A stretch of 34,354 bases of DNA, taken from assembly GCA_958453935.1 (NCBI GenBank), contig CAUDZT010000021.1, forward strand, positions 1-34,354, in the 5' to 3' direction. Origin of the DNA: an uncultured Collinsella sp. (GTDB taxonomy: Bacteria > Actinomycetota > Coriobacteriia > Coriobacteriales > Coriobacteriaceae). The translations under genes and the position numbers were made by a program. Under the pieces are notes generated by a model. The model had not been told where the DNA came from and did no database searches. It saw only the letters and a program-made list of their open reading frames with translations. This document shows, one piece after another, positions 16,144 to 23,810 of the stretch (position 1 is the first letter of the stretch; every line of letters begins with the position of its first letter).

Positions 16144-17457
16144 TTAGCGCCCGGGGGCCAGGATCACCAGAGCGTCGTGCTCAAAGGGATGCTGAGCCAC
16201 GCGCACGGTGCCGTCACCGTTATCGCGGACGGGCAGCTTGGCGATGCGCTTGTCCTCCATGTCGAGGACCGTCGCCGTCCAGCCGCGCGCGCCGTCGAGC
16301 TTAAACTTGAGCGCCGTGGTGCGCGGCAGGTACGTGACGACGCGATCGCCAACGCGCGCCACACGAATGGCCTCGCGCGCGTCATCGAGCAGCTCCTGCG
16401 CCGGAACCACGGCAAGCGCGTCGTCGGCAGCCGTGGCACCCAGGCCGGCAAGCACATGCTCAATCGCGCCAAAGTCCCACACGCCCGCAAACTGCAGGCA
16501 CTCTTGCCAGCGGAACGGCATGTCGAAGCCCTCGCCCAGCACCGAGCCTTGGCTGCGCGATGTCTGCCAGTTCCAAACGCCGTGTGCGCCGTAAGTTACG
16601 CCGGCACTGGCGCCGGCAAGAATCGACGACCATACGCTCGCGCGGCAATCCTGCGCGGTGAAGCGCCAGTACACATTGCGCGACGCACCCATCTGCTCGT
16701 AACAAGGCTCAGAGTTGACCATCGGCTTTTTAGGGTAGTTGGCGATAAAGTCCTGCGGCAGACGCCATGCCTCGGGCTGGCCCTCGTAGTTGTGGCCGGG
16801 CTGGAACATATAAAAGTCCAGACGGTCCAGATACTGCGCCGGAATGGTGCGATTGGCGCGGTTGATATGCATGGTGCGCAGCGCCTCGGGCGCGCGCTTG
16901 ACGACCTCGTCGAGCGCGTCCTCGTAATAGGCGATCGCCTCGTCGCCGGCAAAGTCGGTATCGCCCGTCACCACGTAGACGGGGTTGAACTCGCCCAGGT
17001 TCTCGACGACGCGGGCAACGTGGGCACGGACCTCCTCACGCGGCATAACCTCGGCGCCGCAACGCTCGGCGATCTTGGCGCCCCAGGTACCGGGCACGTA
17101 ATTGCACCACATGAGCACGAGCGCCGGACGAATGCCGTGCTCGACGGCAGCACGGCACATGGCGGCGGCGCGGTCCCAATACGCCTGGTTGGGGCAGGAC
17201 CAATCAAAGTGCACGCCATCCTCGCTGGCATAGGGCCAAATGCCCAGGTCGGGACAGCAGCGATCCCACTGCGGCAACGTGTTGATCTGCAGCACGTTCA
17301 TGCCCTGCTCGGCACGGCGGGTCAGGTAGTAATCCCAGTCGTTCTCGGCGATGCTCGTAAATGCGCTCCAGCACGTATCGGCAAACCAGAAGAACGGTTT
17401 GCCCTCGCACAAAAAGCCGTCCTGGCGACCGTTGGCGGTCAGCTTTCCCAAACTCAT
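16144..17457 (-). CDS. GH140/DUF4038-type glycoside hydrolase (apiosidase-like)
   Basis: The 437-residue product opens with LCEGKPFFWFADTCWSAF and NVLQINTLPQWDR, the pattern of the DUF4038 barrel found in GH140 apiosidases and related enzymes. MVNSEPCYEQMG holds a likely catalytic Glu. The last 80 residues form a small beta domain like the 'putative collagen-binding' domain attached to this family. No signal peptide is seen, so the enzyme is probably cytosolic. The ATG at 17457 is chosen because AAAGGAC sits 7 nt upstream; an ATG two codons earlier is too close. It follows the PTS gene on the same strand with two hairpins between, so its substrate may enter through that PTS. Confidence 0.8.
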   Translation of the reverse strand: MSLGKLTANGRQDGFLCEGKPFFWFADTCWSAFTSIAENDWDYYLTRRAEQGMNVLQINTLPQWDRCCPDLGIWPYASEDGVHFDWSCPNQAYWDRAAAMCRAAVEHGIRPALVLMWCNYVPGTWGAKIAERCGAEVMPREEVRAHVARVVENLGEFNPVYVVTGDTDFAGDEAIAYYEDALDEVVKRAPEALRTMHINRANRTIPAQYLDRLDFYMFQPGHNYEGQPEAWRLPQDFIANYPKKPMVNSEPCYEQMGASRNVYWRFTAQDCRASVWSSILAGASAGVTYGAHGVWNWQTSRSQGSVLGEGFDMPFRWQECLQFAGVWDFGAIEHVLAGLGATAADDALAVVPAQELLDDAREAIRVARVGDRVVTYLPRTTALKFKLDGARGWTATVLDMEDKRIAKLPVRDNGDGTVRVAQHPFEHDALVILAPGR

Positions 17458-17494
17458 CTGCATGTCCTTTCGTTTGATAAAGGATTTGCGAACC

Positions 17495-17535
17495 GCCGGG
17501 GGCTTTCGCGATAACCCCGCGCGAAAGCCCCCGGC
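17495..17535 (-). promoter_or_regulatory. 16-bp perfect hairpin in the leader of the GH140-like gene
   Basis: GCCGGGGGCTTTCGCG (17495-17510) pairs perfectly with 17520-17535 around a 9-nt loop. It ends 37 nt before the start codon, between the PTS terminator hairpin and the gene. It may be an RNA processing or protection site, or an attenuator. Confidence 0.45.
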
Positions 17536-17592
17536 GCTTGGCAAACCCTCGCGGGCGAATCTCACCCGCCTCCATCAGTCTACCTTGCAAGA

Positions 17593-17626
17593 AGGGCCCC
17601 GCCGGGCTTACGCCTGACGGGGCCCT
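17593..17626 (-). terminator. Hairpin after the PTS gene
   Basis: AGGGCCCCG (17593-17601) pairs with CGGGGCCCT (17618-17626); the loop has further pairing potential. It lies 40 nt after the PTS stop codon. No long U-tract. Confidence 0.55.
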
Positions 17627-17666
17627 GTCGTGTAGGTGAGGTCTTATGCGACCGAACGGTTTGGCC

Positions 17667-19094
17667 TTAGGCCTCCATCTCGGCGAGCTCCTCCTTGGAG
17701 AAGCCGCAGGCAAAGACGACGGCAGCGGCGATGACAAAGGAGATTGCCATACCAACGATAGCCCAGACGGTGTTCATCTGGCCACCCTGCAGGTAGTTGG
17801 TGAAGACCAGGAAGTTGGAGGCACCGCCTGCGAGGTAATAGGTGACGCCCATGAGGCCCGAGAACACAGCGCCGATGGCACCGCCGATGAACATGCCGAG
17901 CATGGTGCGGCGGAAACGCATGAGGATACCGAAGAGCGCGGGCTCGGTGACGCCGCCGGCGATGGCGGAGATGACGTAGCCCAGGGCAAGGGACTTCTCA
18001 TCGGCGTTCTTCATCTTGAGGAAGGCACCGAAGGCGCAGCCCCAGACAGCGGCCATAGCGCAGTTGGTGGAAACGAAGACGAAGGGATCGTAGCCAGCAG
18101 CGATGATCTGCACCTGAGCGAGCAGGATAACGGGCATGTGCATACCGCAGACCACGAAGAGCTGCCAGAAGGCGCCGAGGATGGCCATCACGATCAGGAT
18201 ACCGATGCCGCCAAGGTCAGCAAGGCCGAAGAGGGCGTTGGCGATCAGCGTACCGATCTCGTTGCCGATCGGAGCGAGGACGATGAAGGCAATGGGGATC
18301 GTGACGATCATGGTGCAGAACGGCGTGAAGACCGTGGACAGCACGTCGGGCATAACCTTCTTAAAGAACTTCTCGATGAAGTACAGGACGGGCACCGAAA
18401 GGATGATCGGCAGGACGGACTGCTGGTAGTTGGCAGCGGCGATCTGGATGCCGTAGACGGAGATGATTCCGCCGCCCTCCTGGGTGGCGACGCTCACCAC
18501 GGACGGGGCCATAAGGGCACCGCCGAGAAGCATGCCGAGAACGGGGCTGGCGCCGAGCTTCTTAGCAGCGGCATAGCCCAGGTAAATGGGGATAAAGGTA
18601 AACGTGGCCTCGTACAGGGTGGTGTAGAGGAACGTGTAGGTCGGATCGGTATCGGAGAGAACGCCGAGCATGGTGGGGCCGAGGACGGCCGCGATGGTAC
18701 GGAACAGACCGCCGGCCATGAGCAGCGGGATGAGCTGGGTCATGGAGCCCGACAGATAGTCGAGGATGATATTGGGCAGGTTCTTGAGCTCGAACTTCTC
18801 CTTGGGAGCATCGAGGTTCTCGTTGACGGCCTCACCCTGCTTGACGCCGGAGATGGCGACGAACTCGGCGAGCACCTTGGGCACGTTCTGGCCGATGATG
18901 ACCTGGAGCTGGCTGCCGGCGAACTGGCATCCCAGAACACCCTTGACCTTCTTGATCTTCTCCACGTCGGCCTTGTTGTTGTCCTTGAGCGTCAGACGCA
19001 GGCGCGTCATGCAGTTGGTGGCGACGGAAACATTCTCCGCACCGCCCACGAGCTCGAGGACATCGGTGGCAATCTGCTTGTTATCTACTGCCAT
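17667..19094 (-). CDS. PTS transporter subunit EIIBC, glucose/beta-glucoside/sucrose class
   Basis: The 475-residue permease has an EIIB domain at about residues 1-80 with the phospho-accepting Cys28 in ATNCMTRLRLTL, and an EIIC membrane domain at about 108-465 (PLLMAGGLFRTIAAVLGP, LGMLLGGALMAPSVVSV, AIAGGVTEPALFGIL). There is no EIIA domain, so phosphate must come from an EIIA encoded elsewhere. It takes up and phosphorylates a sugar, probably a glucoside or disaccharide. The ATG at 19094 follows a GGGAGGGG sequence; the frame extends five codons more. Downstream on the same strand is the GH140-like gene; divergent is the CE1-like esterase. The divergent region carries TAAAC/GTTTA palindromes. 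Confidence 0.93.
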   Translation of the reverse strand: MAVDNKQIATDVLELVGGAENVSVATNCMTRLRLTLKDNNKADVEKIKKVKGVLGCQFAGSQLQVIIGQNVPKVLAEFVAISGVKQGEAVNENLDAPKEKFELKNLPNIILDYLSGSMTQLIPLLMAGGLFRTIAAVLGPTMLGVLSDTDPTYTFLYTTLYEATFTFIPIYLGYAAAKKLGASPVLGMLLGGALMAPSVVSVATQEGGGIISVYGIQIAAANYQQSVLPIILSVPVLYFIEKFFKKVMPDVLSTVFTPFCTMIVTIPIAFIVLAPIGNEIGTLIANALFGLADLGGIGILIVMAILGAFWQLFVVCGMHMPVILLAQVQIIAAGYDPFVFVSTNCAMAAVWGCAFGAFLKMKNADEKSLALGYVISAIAGGVTEPALFGILMRFRRTMLGMFIGGAIGAVFSGLMGVTYYLAGGASNFLVFTNYLQGGQMNTVWAIVGMAISFVIAAAVVFACGFSKEELAEMEA

Positions 19095-19200
19095 GGGACC
19101 CCTCCCCATATCTTCGTGTGCCAGCCCCCTTGGGCTTAGGCACGCCTTTGGCCCGGCGACTATAACCCCTTACGGTTGCCGGACCCTTGGATACGCTTTT

Positions 19201-19217
19201 GTAAACAAGGTGTTTAC
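19201..19217. promoter_or_regulatory. Operator-like palindrome near the PTS gene
   Basis: GTAAACA-AGG-TGTTTAC, a perfect 7+3+7 palindrome about 107 nt upstream of the PTS start. More half sites (CGTTTAC, AGTTTACAC) follow within 30 nt. Confidence 0.5.
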
Positions 19218-19438
19218 TGAACGTTTACGGGCTTTAGTTTACACGGAGCGCCGAATTTATGGCAATTTTGCCGTCTACAGTCCGGTGAACGGTAGGTAAT
19301 CGGGGGTGAACGTATTTGAATGGCGGGAAATGGTCTCTTTGACCCTCTATTGATATATAGCCATTTACGTGGGATTTTATTTTGATGAACACCTCACTGA
19401 TCTGTTAACTCATCAACAGAATCCCTGCTAGAAGCTAG

Positions 19439-19452
19439 TAAACATATGTTTA
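19439..19452. promoter_or_regulatory. Operator-like palindrome TAAACATATGTTTA
   Basis: A perfect 14-bp palindrome in the divergent gap between the PTS and esterase genes; flanking AG and GT extend the resemblance to the site at 19521. Confidence 0.5.
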
Positions 19453-19520
19453 GTAGCTCACGACGTGTTCAATTTTGCCGTTTACCGAGTTCATCTGGTT
19501 ATTCTTCAATTCTAGATTAC

Positions 19521-19536
19521 ACTAAACATGTTTAGT
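19521..19536. promoter_or_regulatory. Operator-like palindrome ACTAAACATGTTTAGT
   Basis: A perfect 16-bp palindrome ending 48 nt before the esterase start codon, where a repressor could block that gene. The 475-nt gap 19110-19584 has no gene; these sites are its main content. Confidence 0.55.
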
Positions 19537-19584
19537 TTGTATTGCCGCAGATGCCAGGCATTCGCGGCGTAAGGGAGGCAGCTC

Positions 19585-20922
19585 ATGGAGCTCAAATTGT
19601 GTACCTACGCAACCGTCACCACCTTGGGCGACTTTGGCCCCTGGATCAGCAAGGTCGTACTCGACCTGCCCTGCACCGTGCGCGCCAACGACATCGACGC
19701 GAACACCTTCCATATATATGTAGAGCGTCACGAGCGCTCGGGCGAGGTTCTGATGCGCAAGGAGCGCGGCGCCGACCATGCCGCGCCCTCCGTGGGTTAC
19801 ATCGACATTCTCGCCGCATATCCGTGCGACGAGAACGGACGTAAGCTCGCCGTGGGCACCCATGTGGCGCTCGAGGTCGCCGAGCAGCGCCTGACCAAGA
19901 CCATCGAAGGCGGCGTCATGGGCTCGCGCATGCTCGATGACCAGCTGCGCATCACGCAGCTCACAGCTCTTCCCGGCAACGACGGCGACGATCCCACCTG
20001 CGGCCTGGTCTTCGACACCTGCCGTGGCGATATCTGCCCCGCGCTCAAAGGCTGGAGCAACGCCACGCAAAAGACCGCCGTCGACGGCATCGCGCTCGAA
20101 TACGGCTTCTTTGAGCCCAGCTTTAAGGCCGAGGACTCGGCATGCTTCAACCCCTTTGCGCCCGAGGCCACGGCCGTGCCCCAAAAGGCACCGCTCGTGG
20201 TGTATCTGCACGGCGCCGGCGAGGGCAAGGGCGCCACGCAGGGCGAAGGCGCCACGCGCGCCCATATCGGCAACCGCGTGACGGCCATCAGCCAGGCGCA
20301 GATCCAGCGCTACTTTGGCGGCTTTGCCTGGGTGCTCGTACCGCAGTCGCCCACGTTTTGGATGGACAACGGCGTCGAGCAGCTTGGTCACTCCAACCAG
20401 AGCATCTACTCCCCCGTGCTCAAGGCACTTATCGATGAGTTTGTCGCCGAGCATGCCGACCGCATCGACACCGACCGCATCGTGGTCGCCGGTCTTTCCA
20501 ACGGCGGCTTTATGACCCTGCGCCTGTGCGCCGACTACCCCGATTTCTTCGCCGCGGGCCTTCCCTGCTGCGCCCCGTGGTACAACGCCACGGACGAGGA
20601 CGTGGCCGCGCTCGCCAAGACGCCGCTGTGGTTTACGCACTCCAAGGGCGACGAGCTCGTGTCACCGCAACAGACCGTGCTGCCGCTCACGGCGCGCCTG
20701 CGCGATGCCGGCGCCAACGTGCACCTCACCTACTTTAGCCATGTCGAGGACCTGACCGGCGTGTATCGCGAGGCCGACGGCTCGGCCAAGAAGACGTTCA
20801 ACCACGGCGTGTGGATCCACCAGTTCAACGACCTGTGTTATCAAGACTTCGACGGGGGCAACGTACTCATCGACGGCGAGCCGGTGGGCTGCTGGGAGTG
20901 GTCGGCCAGGGTTTCGAGGTAG
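19585..20922 (+). CDS. CE1-like esterase / prolyl-oligopeptidase-type alpha/beta hydrolase
   Basis: The 445-residue product has an N-terminal region of about 160 residues with a beta-sandwich look and a C-terminal alpha/beta-hydrolase domain. The oxyanion-type motif is LVVYLHGAGEG (about 204-214), and the nucleophile elbow GLSNGG has Ser305. FTHSKGDELVSPQQ carries a likely acid Asp, and NHGVWIHQFND carries candidate His residues. Relatives include feruloyl/acetyl esterases and PHB-depolymerase-like enzymes. No signal peptide is visible, so it probably removes acyl groups from imported sugars. The ATG follows GGGAGGCAGCTC. It is divergent from the PTS gene with operator-like palindromes between, and a DUF1593 gene follows after a large hairpin. 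Confidence 0.85.
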   Translation: MELKLCTYATVTTLGDFGPWISKVVLDLPCTVRANDIDANTFHIYVERHERSGEVLMRKERGADHAAPSVGYIDILAAYPCDENGRKLAVGTHVALEVAEQRLTKTIEGGVMGSRMLDDQLRITQLTALPGNDGDDPTCGLVFDTCRGDICPALKGWSNATQKTAVDGIALEYGFFEPSFKAEDSACFNPFAPEATAVPQKAPLVVYLHGAGEGKGATQGEGATRAHIGNRVTAISQAQIQRYFGGFAWVLVPQSPTFWMDNGVEQLGHSNQSIYSPVLKALIDEFVAEHADRIDTDRIVVAGLSNGGFMTLRLCADYPDFFAAGLPCCAPWYNATDEDVAALAKTPLWFTHSKGDELVSPQQTVLPLTARLRDAGANVHLTYFSHVEDLTGVYREADGSAKKTFNHGVWIHQFNDLCYQDFDGGNVLIDGEPVGCWEWSARVSR

Positions 20923-20932
20923 CCGTCCCATC

Positions 20933-21057
20933 GGGTGCCCCGCCCTTTAGTTTTGTGAACGTCCTCGCGCATGGGCCCGTTCATCCTGCTCCTTCGGAGC
21001 AACGGATAAACGGGTCCGCGCTGCGGAATGTTCACAAAACTAAAGGGCGGGGCACCC
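20933..21057. repeat. Large inverted repeat between the esterase and DUF1593 genes
   Basis: Perfect 28-bp arms at 20933-20960 and 21030-21057 (GGGTGCCCCGCCCTTTAG, then TTTTGTGAAC) enclose inner stems: GGGCCCGTT with AACGGGTCC, and TGCTCC with GGAGCA. The whole 125 nt can fold into one cruciform. It starts 10 nt after the esterase stop codon. No U-tract on the + strand. Confidence 0.8.
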
Positions 21058-21188
21058 TGAGTTAACGTTGTTCGAAACGCTGGCCGGGCGCTTCCGGCGG
21101 GCCGCTGGGTCGGTGGCGATGTGAGCGTGGGTCCCGTCTTGCCTTGCGCGTAACTGGCTGAAAAAAAATCGTGGTTGGAGTTGTTCCT

Positions 21189-22700
21189 ATGTCTCAGAAC
21201 TTGACTCGGGTGATTGTCACCACTGATATGGAAGTCGATGATATGAACTCTCTGGTTCATTTGGCTCTGTATCTCAATGTGCTCGATGTGCAGGCTGTGG
21301 TGTACACGGCTTCGCAATATCACTTTCTTGGCGATGGTGTCCATACGCTGGGCGAGGTGAATCCGCATTGGCGGACCAAAGGCGTGCGCTCCTATACCTG
21401 GAACGTCGTTCCGCACGAGCCCGACCCCGAAGCTGGCTCGCTCATGGAGTACCGTCCATTCCCCGAGGGTTGGATCGAAAGCCTGTGGAGCAACGAGTAT
21501 GCCCAGGCCTGGCCGCAGCTCAACGCCAACGCCGCTGCCGCCGGCGAGCCGTCCTTCCCCACGCCCGCTCAGATGATCGAGCGCACCTATATGGGCAACG
21601 CCGCCTTTGAGGGCGACGTGCGCGAGGAAACGCCCGGTTCGCGCGTCATCGCCGACGCCATCATGGATGATGACCCCCGCACGCTGTGGCTGCTCAGCTG
21701 GGGCGGTATGAACACTATCGTTCGCGCCCTCATGAGTATTGCCGAGCGCTATCGCGCCACGCCCGAGTGGCCCGCCGTGCAGCAGCAGGTCTATCAGAAG
21801 GTGCGCGTGATGGGCGTTGCCGATGGCGTGGGACAGGACAACTCGTGGCTCGACCATGGGCGTGAGCTCTTTCCCGAGCTCATCTTTTGGCGCGTGCCCT
21901 ATATGTATGGCGGCTATGTCGACGCCAAGATGGCTCAGCCCGATACGCTGCCGTTGTTTCAGGCTCCTTGGCCCAAGCAGAACCTCACGCAGGGCAACGG
22001 CCACCTCATGGCACGCTATATGCTCTATGGCGATGGTAAGGTCTACGAAAACGAGCCCGAGCGCTTTCAGTTTGGCAAGCATGCCCGCCTGGATTGGGGC
22101 CTGGAAGGCATGCCCGCGGTACAGTTTGAGCGCGGCGACTTTATGGCCGAAGGCGACAGCATGACCTATATTCCGCTGCTTCCGTTTGGCCTGCGCGGTA
22201 TCGACGACCGCGACTTCGATACGCTGCTCGGCCGCATGTTTCTTGATGGACGCCCCGATGCGAACGCGCCCACCGGTTTTGCCGCCCTCGGCACGCCCTC
22301 AGACGACAATCTCAGTCCCTACCTGCGTGCCTATCAGGAAGACTTTGCCGCCCGCGCGCAATGGTGCGCCCATGATCCGGCCATCTGCTCGCATCCGGCG
22401 CATGTTGTCGAGGTCACGGCCGACCGCAGCGCCGCAGCCGGCGAGCGCATCGACCTTGCGGCGACCATCGTCGACCCCGACGACAAGGGCTTCGATGCGC
22501 ATTGGGATGTCGCCGTGGACCCGTCGAGCTATGCGGGCGCCCAAGACCTGTCGCTGTGGCAAGAATGCACAGTGGACACCACTTTCGTCGTGCCTGCCGA
22601 CGCACGACCCGGCGATCGCTTCGTGCTCACCCTCACCGTGCAGACACGCGCCGAGCGCCCCTGCAGCCGCTACGCCCAAATCGCCGTAACCGTGGCATAG
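21189..22700 (+). CDS. DUF1593 nucleoside-hydrolase-like protein
   Basis: The 503-residue product begins with a nucleoside-hydrolase-like Asp motif, TTDMEVDDMNS (D13, D17, D18), where related enzymes bind Ca2+. VIADAIMDDDPRTLWLLSWG is typical of DUF1593 proteins, which include the cellulose-binding protein Sde182. The last 100 residues (VVEVTADRSAAAGERIDLAA) form an Ig-like beta domain that accompanies DUF1593. No signal peptide is present, which differs from many secreted members. The ATG at 21189 follows TTGGAGTTGTTCCT. It is in the same direction as the esterase with a 266-nt gap. Substrate unknown; hydrolysis of an N- or O-glycoside is inferred from the fold. Confidence 0.82.
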   Translation: MSQNLTRVIVTTDMEVDDMNSLVHLALYLNVLDVQAVVYTASQYHFLGDGVHTLGEVNPHWRTKGVRSYTWNVVPHEPDPEAGSLMEYRPFPEGWIESLWSNEYAQAWPQLNANAAAAGEPSFPTPAQMIERTYMGNAAFEGDVREETPGSRVIADAIMDDDPRTLWLLSWGGMNTIVRALMSIAERYRATPEWPAVQQQVYQKVRVMGVADGVGQDNSWLDHGRELFPELIFWRVPYMYGGYVDAKMAQPDTLPLFQAPWPKQNLTQGNGHLMARYMLYGDGKVYENEPERFQFGKHARLDWGLEGMPAVQFERGDFMAEGDSMTYIPLLPFGLRGIDDRDFDTLLGRMFLDGRPDANAPTGFAALGTPSDDNLSPYLRAYQEDFAARAQWCAHDPAICSHPAHVVEVTADRSAAAGERIDLAATIVDPDDKGFDAHWDVAVDPSSYAGAQDLSLWQECTVDTTFVVPADARPGDRFVLTLTVQTRAERPCSRYAQIAVTVA

Positions 22701-22760
22701 CAAGGGCGGCGCCCACATTCGGCAGCCGCCGCATTCGGCAAAGAGTGTCCCCAGGCGTCA

Positions 22761-22859
22761 AACGAGCGGGGATTTTTGGACACCCAAATGACGAGAGTGG
22801 ATAATCTCCCACTTTGAGCCTGCACACAGGCCAAAAACGGGAGATTATCCACTCTCATT
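22761..22859. repeat. Family B palindromic repeat, copy 2
   Basis: Same plan as the copy at 5453: lead-in AACGAGCGGGGATTTTTGGA, left arm at 22791-22810, right arm at 22839-22859 (core GGATAATCTCCC), with CACTTTGAGCCTGCACACAG between. It lies after the DUF1593 gene. Confidence 0.88.
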
Positions 22860-22867
22860 CTACGGGT

Positions 22868-22927
22868 ACTCATTGGGGACGTACTTAAATGAGTAGTTTC
22901 ACTCATTTAAGTACGTCCCCAATGAGT
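22868..22927. repeat. Two family C units as a perfect 27-bp inverted repeat
   Basis: ACTCATTGGGGACGTACTTA plus AATGAGT at 22868-22894 is the exact reverse complement of 22901-22927, with a 6-nt loop. It directly follows family B copy 2. It ends 121 nt before the DUF4428 gene. Apart from these repeats the 22701-23048 gap holds no gene. Confidence 0.88.
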
Positions 22928-23048
22928 AGGAAAAATGGGCCATGTGTCCCAGTTGTGGAGACTCGTTGAGCCGTCTGGGTATCGTGAAAGGCTGCGCACT
23001 CCCCCATCATCAAAAGTGACACACGCTACCAGTTGATGGGAGGCAGCC

Positions 23049-23786
23049 ATGGGCTTCTTTGACAAGATGTTCGAGAAGAAAGAGTGCGCGATTTGCGGTA
23101 CCGAGCTGGGACTTCTAGGTAAGACAAAAATCAATGAAGGCTACCTGTGCAAAGAGTGCGCCGGCAAGCTCTCCCCCTACTTTCACGGCTATCGCTCCAG
23201 CACCGCGGACGATATCCGCGAGCAGCTCGCCTACCGCGAGGCCAATGCCGAGCGCCTGGCGTCGTTCAACCCCACGCGCACGCTTTCTGCCGGGCGCACC
23301 AACATCATGCTCGACGAGGACGCGGGCCTGCTGATCATTACCTCGCAGAGCCGCTGGCGCGACGCCAATCCCGACATCATCGAGTTCTCGCAGGTACTCG
23401 GCTGCGATATGGATATCGACGAGCATCGCACCGAAATCTATCGCGAGACCAAGGACGGCGAGCGCGAGAGCTACAACCCGCCGCGCTACGACCTGGATTA
23501 CGACTTTAATCTGACCATCCACGTCAACACGCCGTACTTTACCGAGATCAACCTGCGCGTGAACGACTCCACCATCGATCAGCGCGGCTCCATCGAATAC
23601 CGCGAGGCCAAGCGCCAGGCAACCGAGGTCCGCGACGCGCTGGTGCAGCTGCACCAGGAGACGCGCGACAGCGTCGTTGCCGCCAAGGCCCCCAAGACTG
23701 CGGTGACCTGCCCCTTCTGCGGTGCAACCACCATTCCCGATGCCAGTGGGCGCTGCGAATACTGCGGCGGCGCCATCGGCGCATAG
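23049..23786 (+). CDS. DUF4428 domain protein with N- and C-terminal zinc ribbons
   Basis: The 245-residue product has an N-terminal DUF4428-type zinc site (ECAICGTELGLLGKTKI then YLCKECAGKL, residues 13-40). A middle domain (about 80-200) resembles the PH-like domain found in such proteins (AGRTNIMLDEDAGLLIITSQ). A C-terminal zinc ribbon follows (CPFCGATTI and CEYCGG). There is no membrane helix. The ATG follows GGGAGGCAGCC. It is the first gene of a four-gene + strand set with a two-TM zinc-ribbon protein, an SPFH protein and a lipoprotein. Its role is unknown; the context suggests membrane or envelope stress. Confidence 0.85.
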   Translation: MGFFDKMFEKKECAICGTELGLLGKTKINEGYLCKECAGKLSPYFHGYRSSTADDIREQLAYREANAERLASFNPTRTLSAGRTNIMLDEDAGLLIITSQSRWRDANPDIIEFSQVLGCDMDIDEHRTEIYRETKDGERESYNPPRYDLDYDFNLTIHVNTPYFTEINLRVNDSTIDQRGSIEYREAKRQATEVRDALVQLHQETRDSVVAAKAPKTAVTCPFCGATTIPDASGRCEYCGGAIGA

Positions 23787-23810
23787 CCTCCGGCACGGAA
23801 AGGACCGATC

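Noticed and set aside
16177..17514. 445-codon open frame on the + strand
   Set aside because: Antisense to the GH140-like gene; composition (Val/Ala/Gly/His-rich, no motif) is typical of a shadow frame.
17646..19139. 497-codon open frame on the + strand rich in Asp, Glu, Gly and His
   Set aside because: Antisense to the PTS EIIBC gene, which has clear domains and an active-site Cys. The low-complexity product is an artefact.
20841..22082. 413-codon open frame on the minus strand
   Set aside because: It crosses the large inverted repeat and runs antisense to the DUF1593 gene; no domain seen.
22740..22930. Possible insertion sequence ends
   Set aside because: Palindromes only, with no transposase frame and no target duplication seen; called REP/MITE-like repeats instead.
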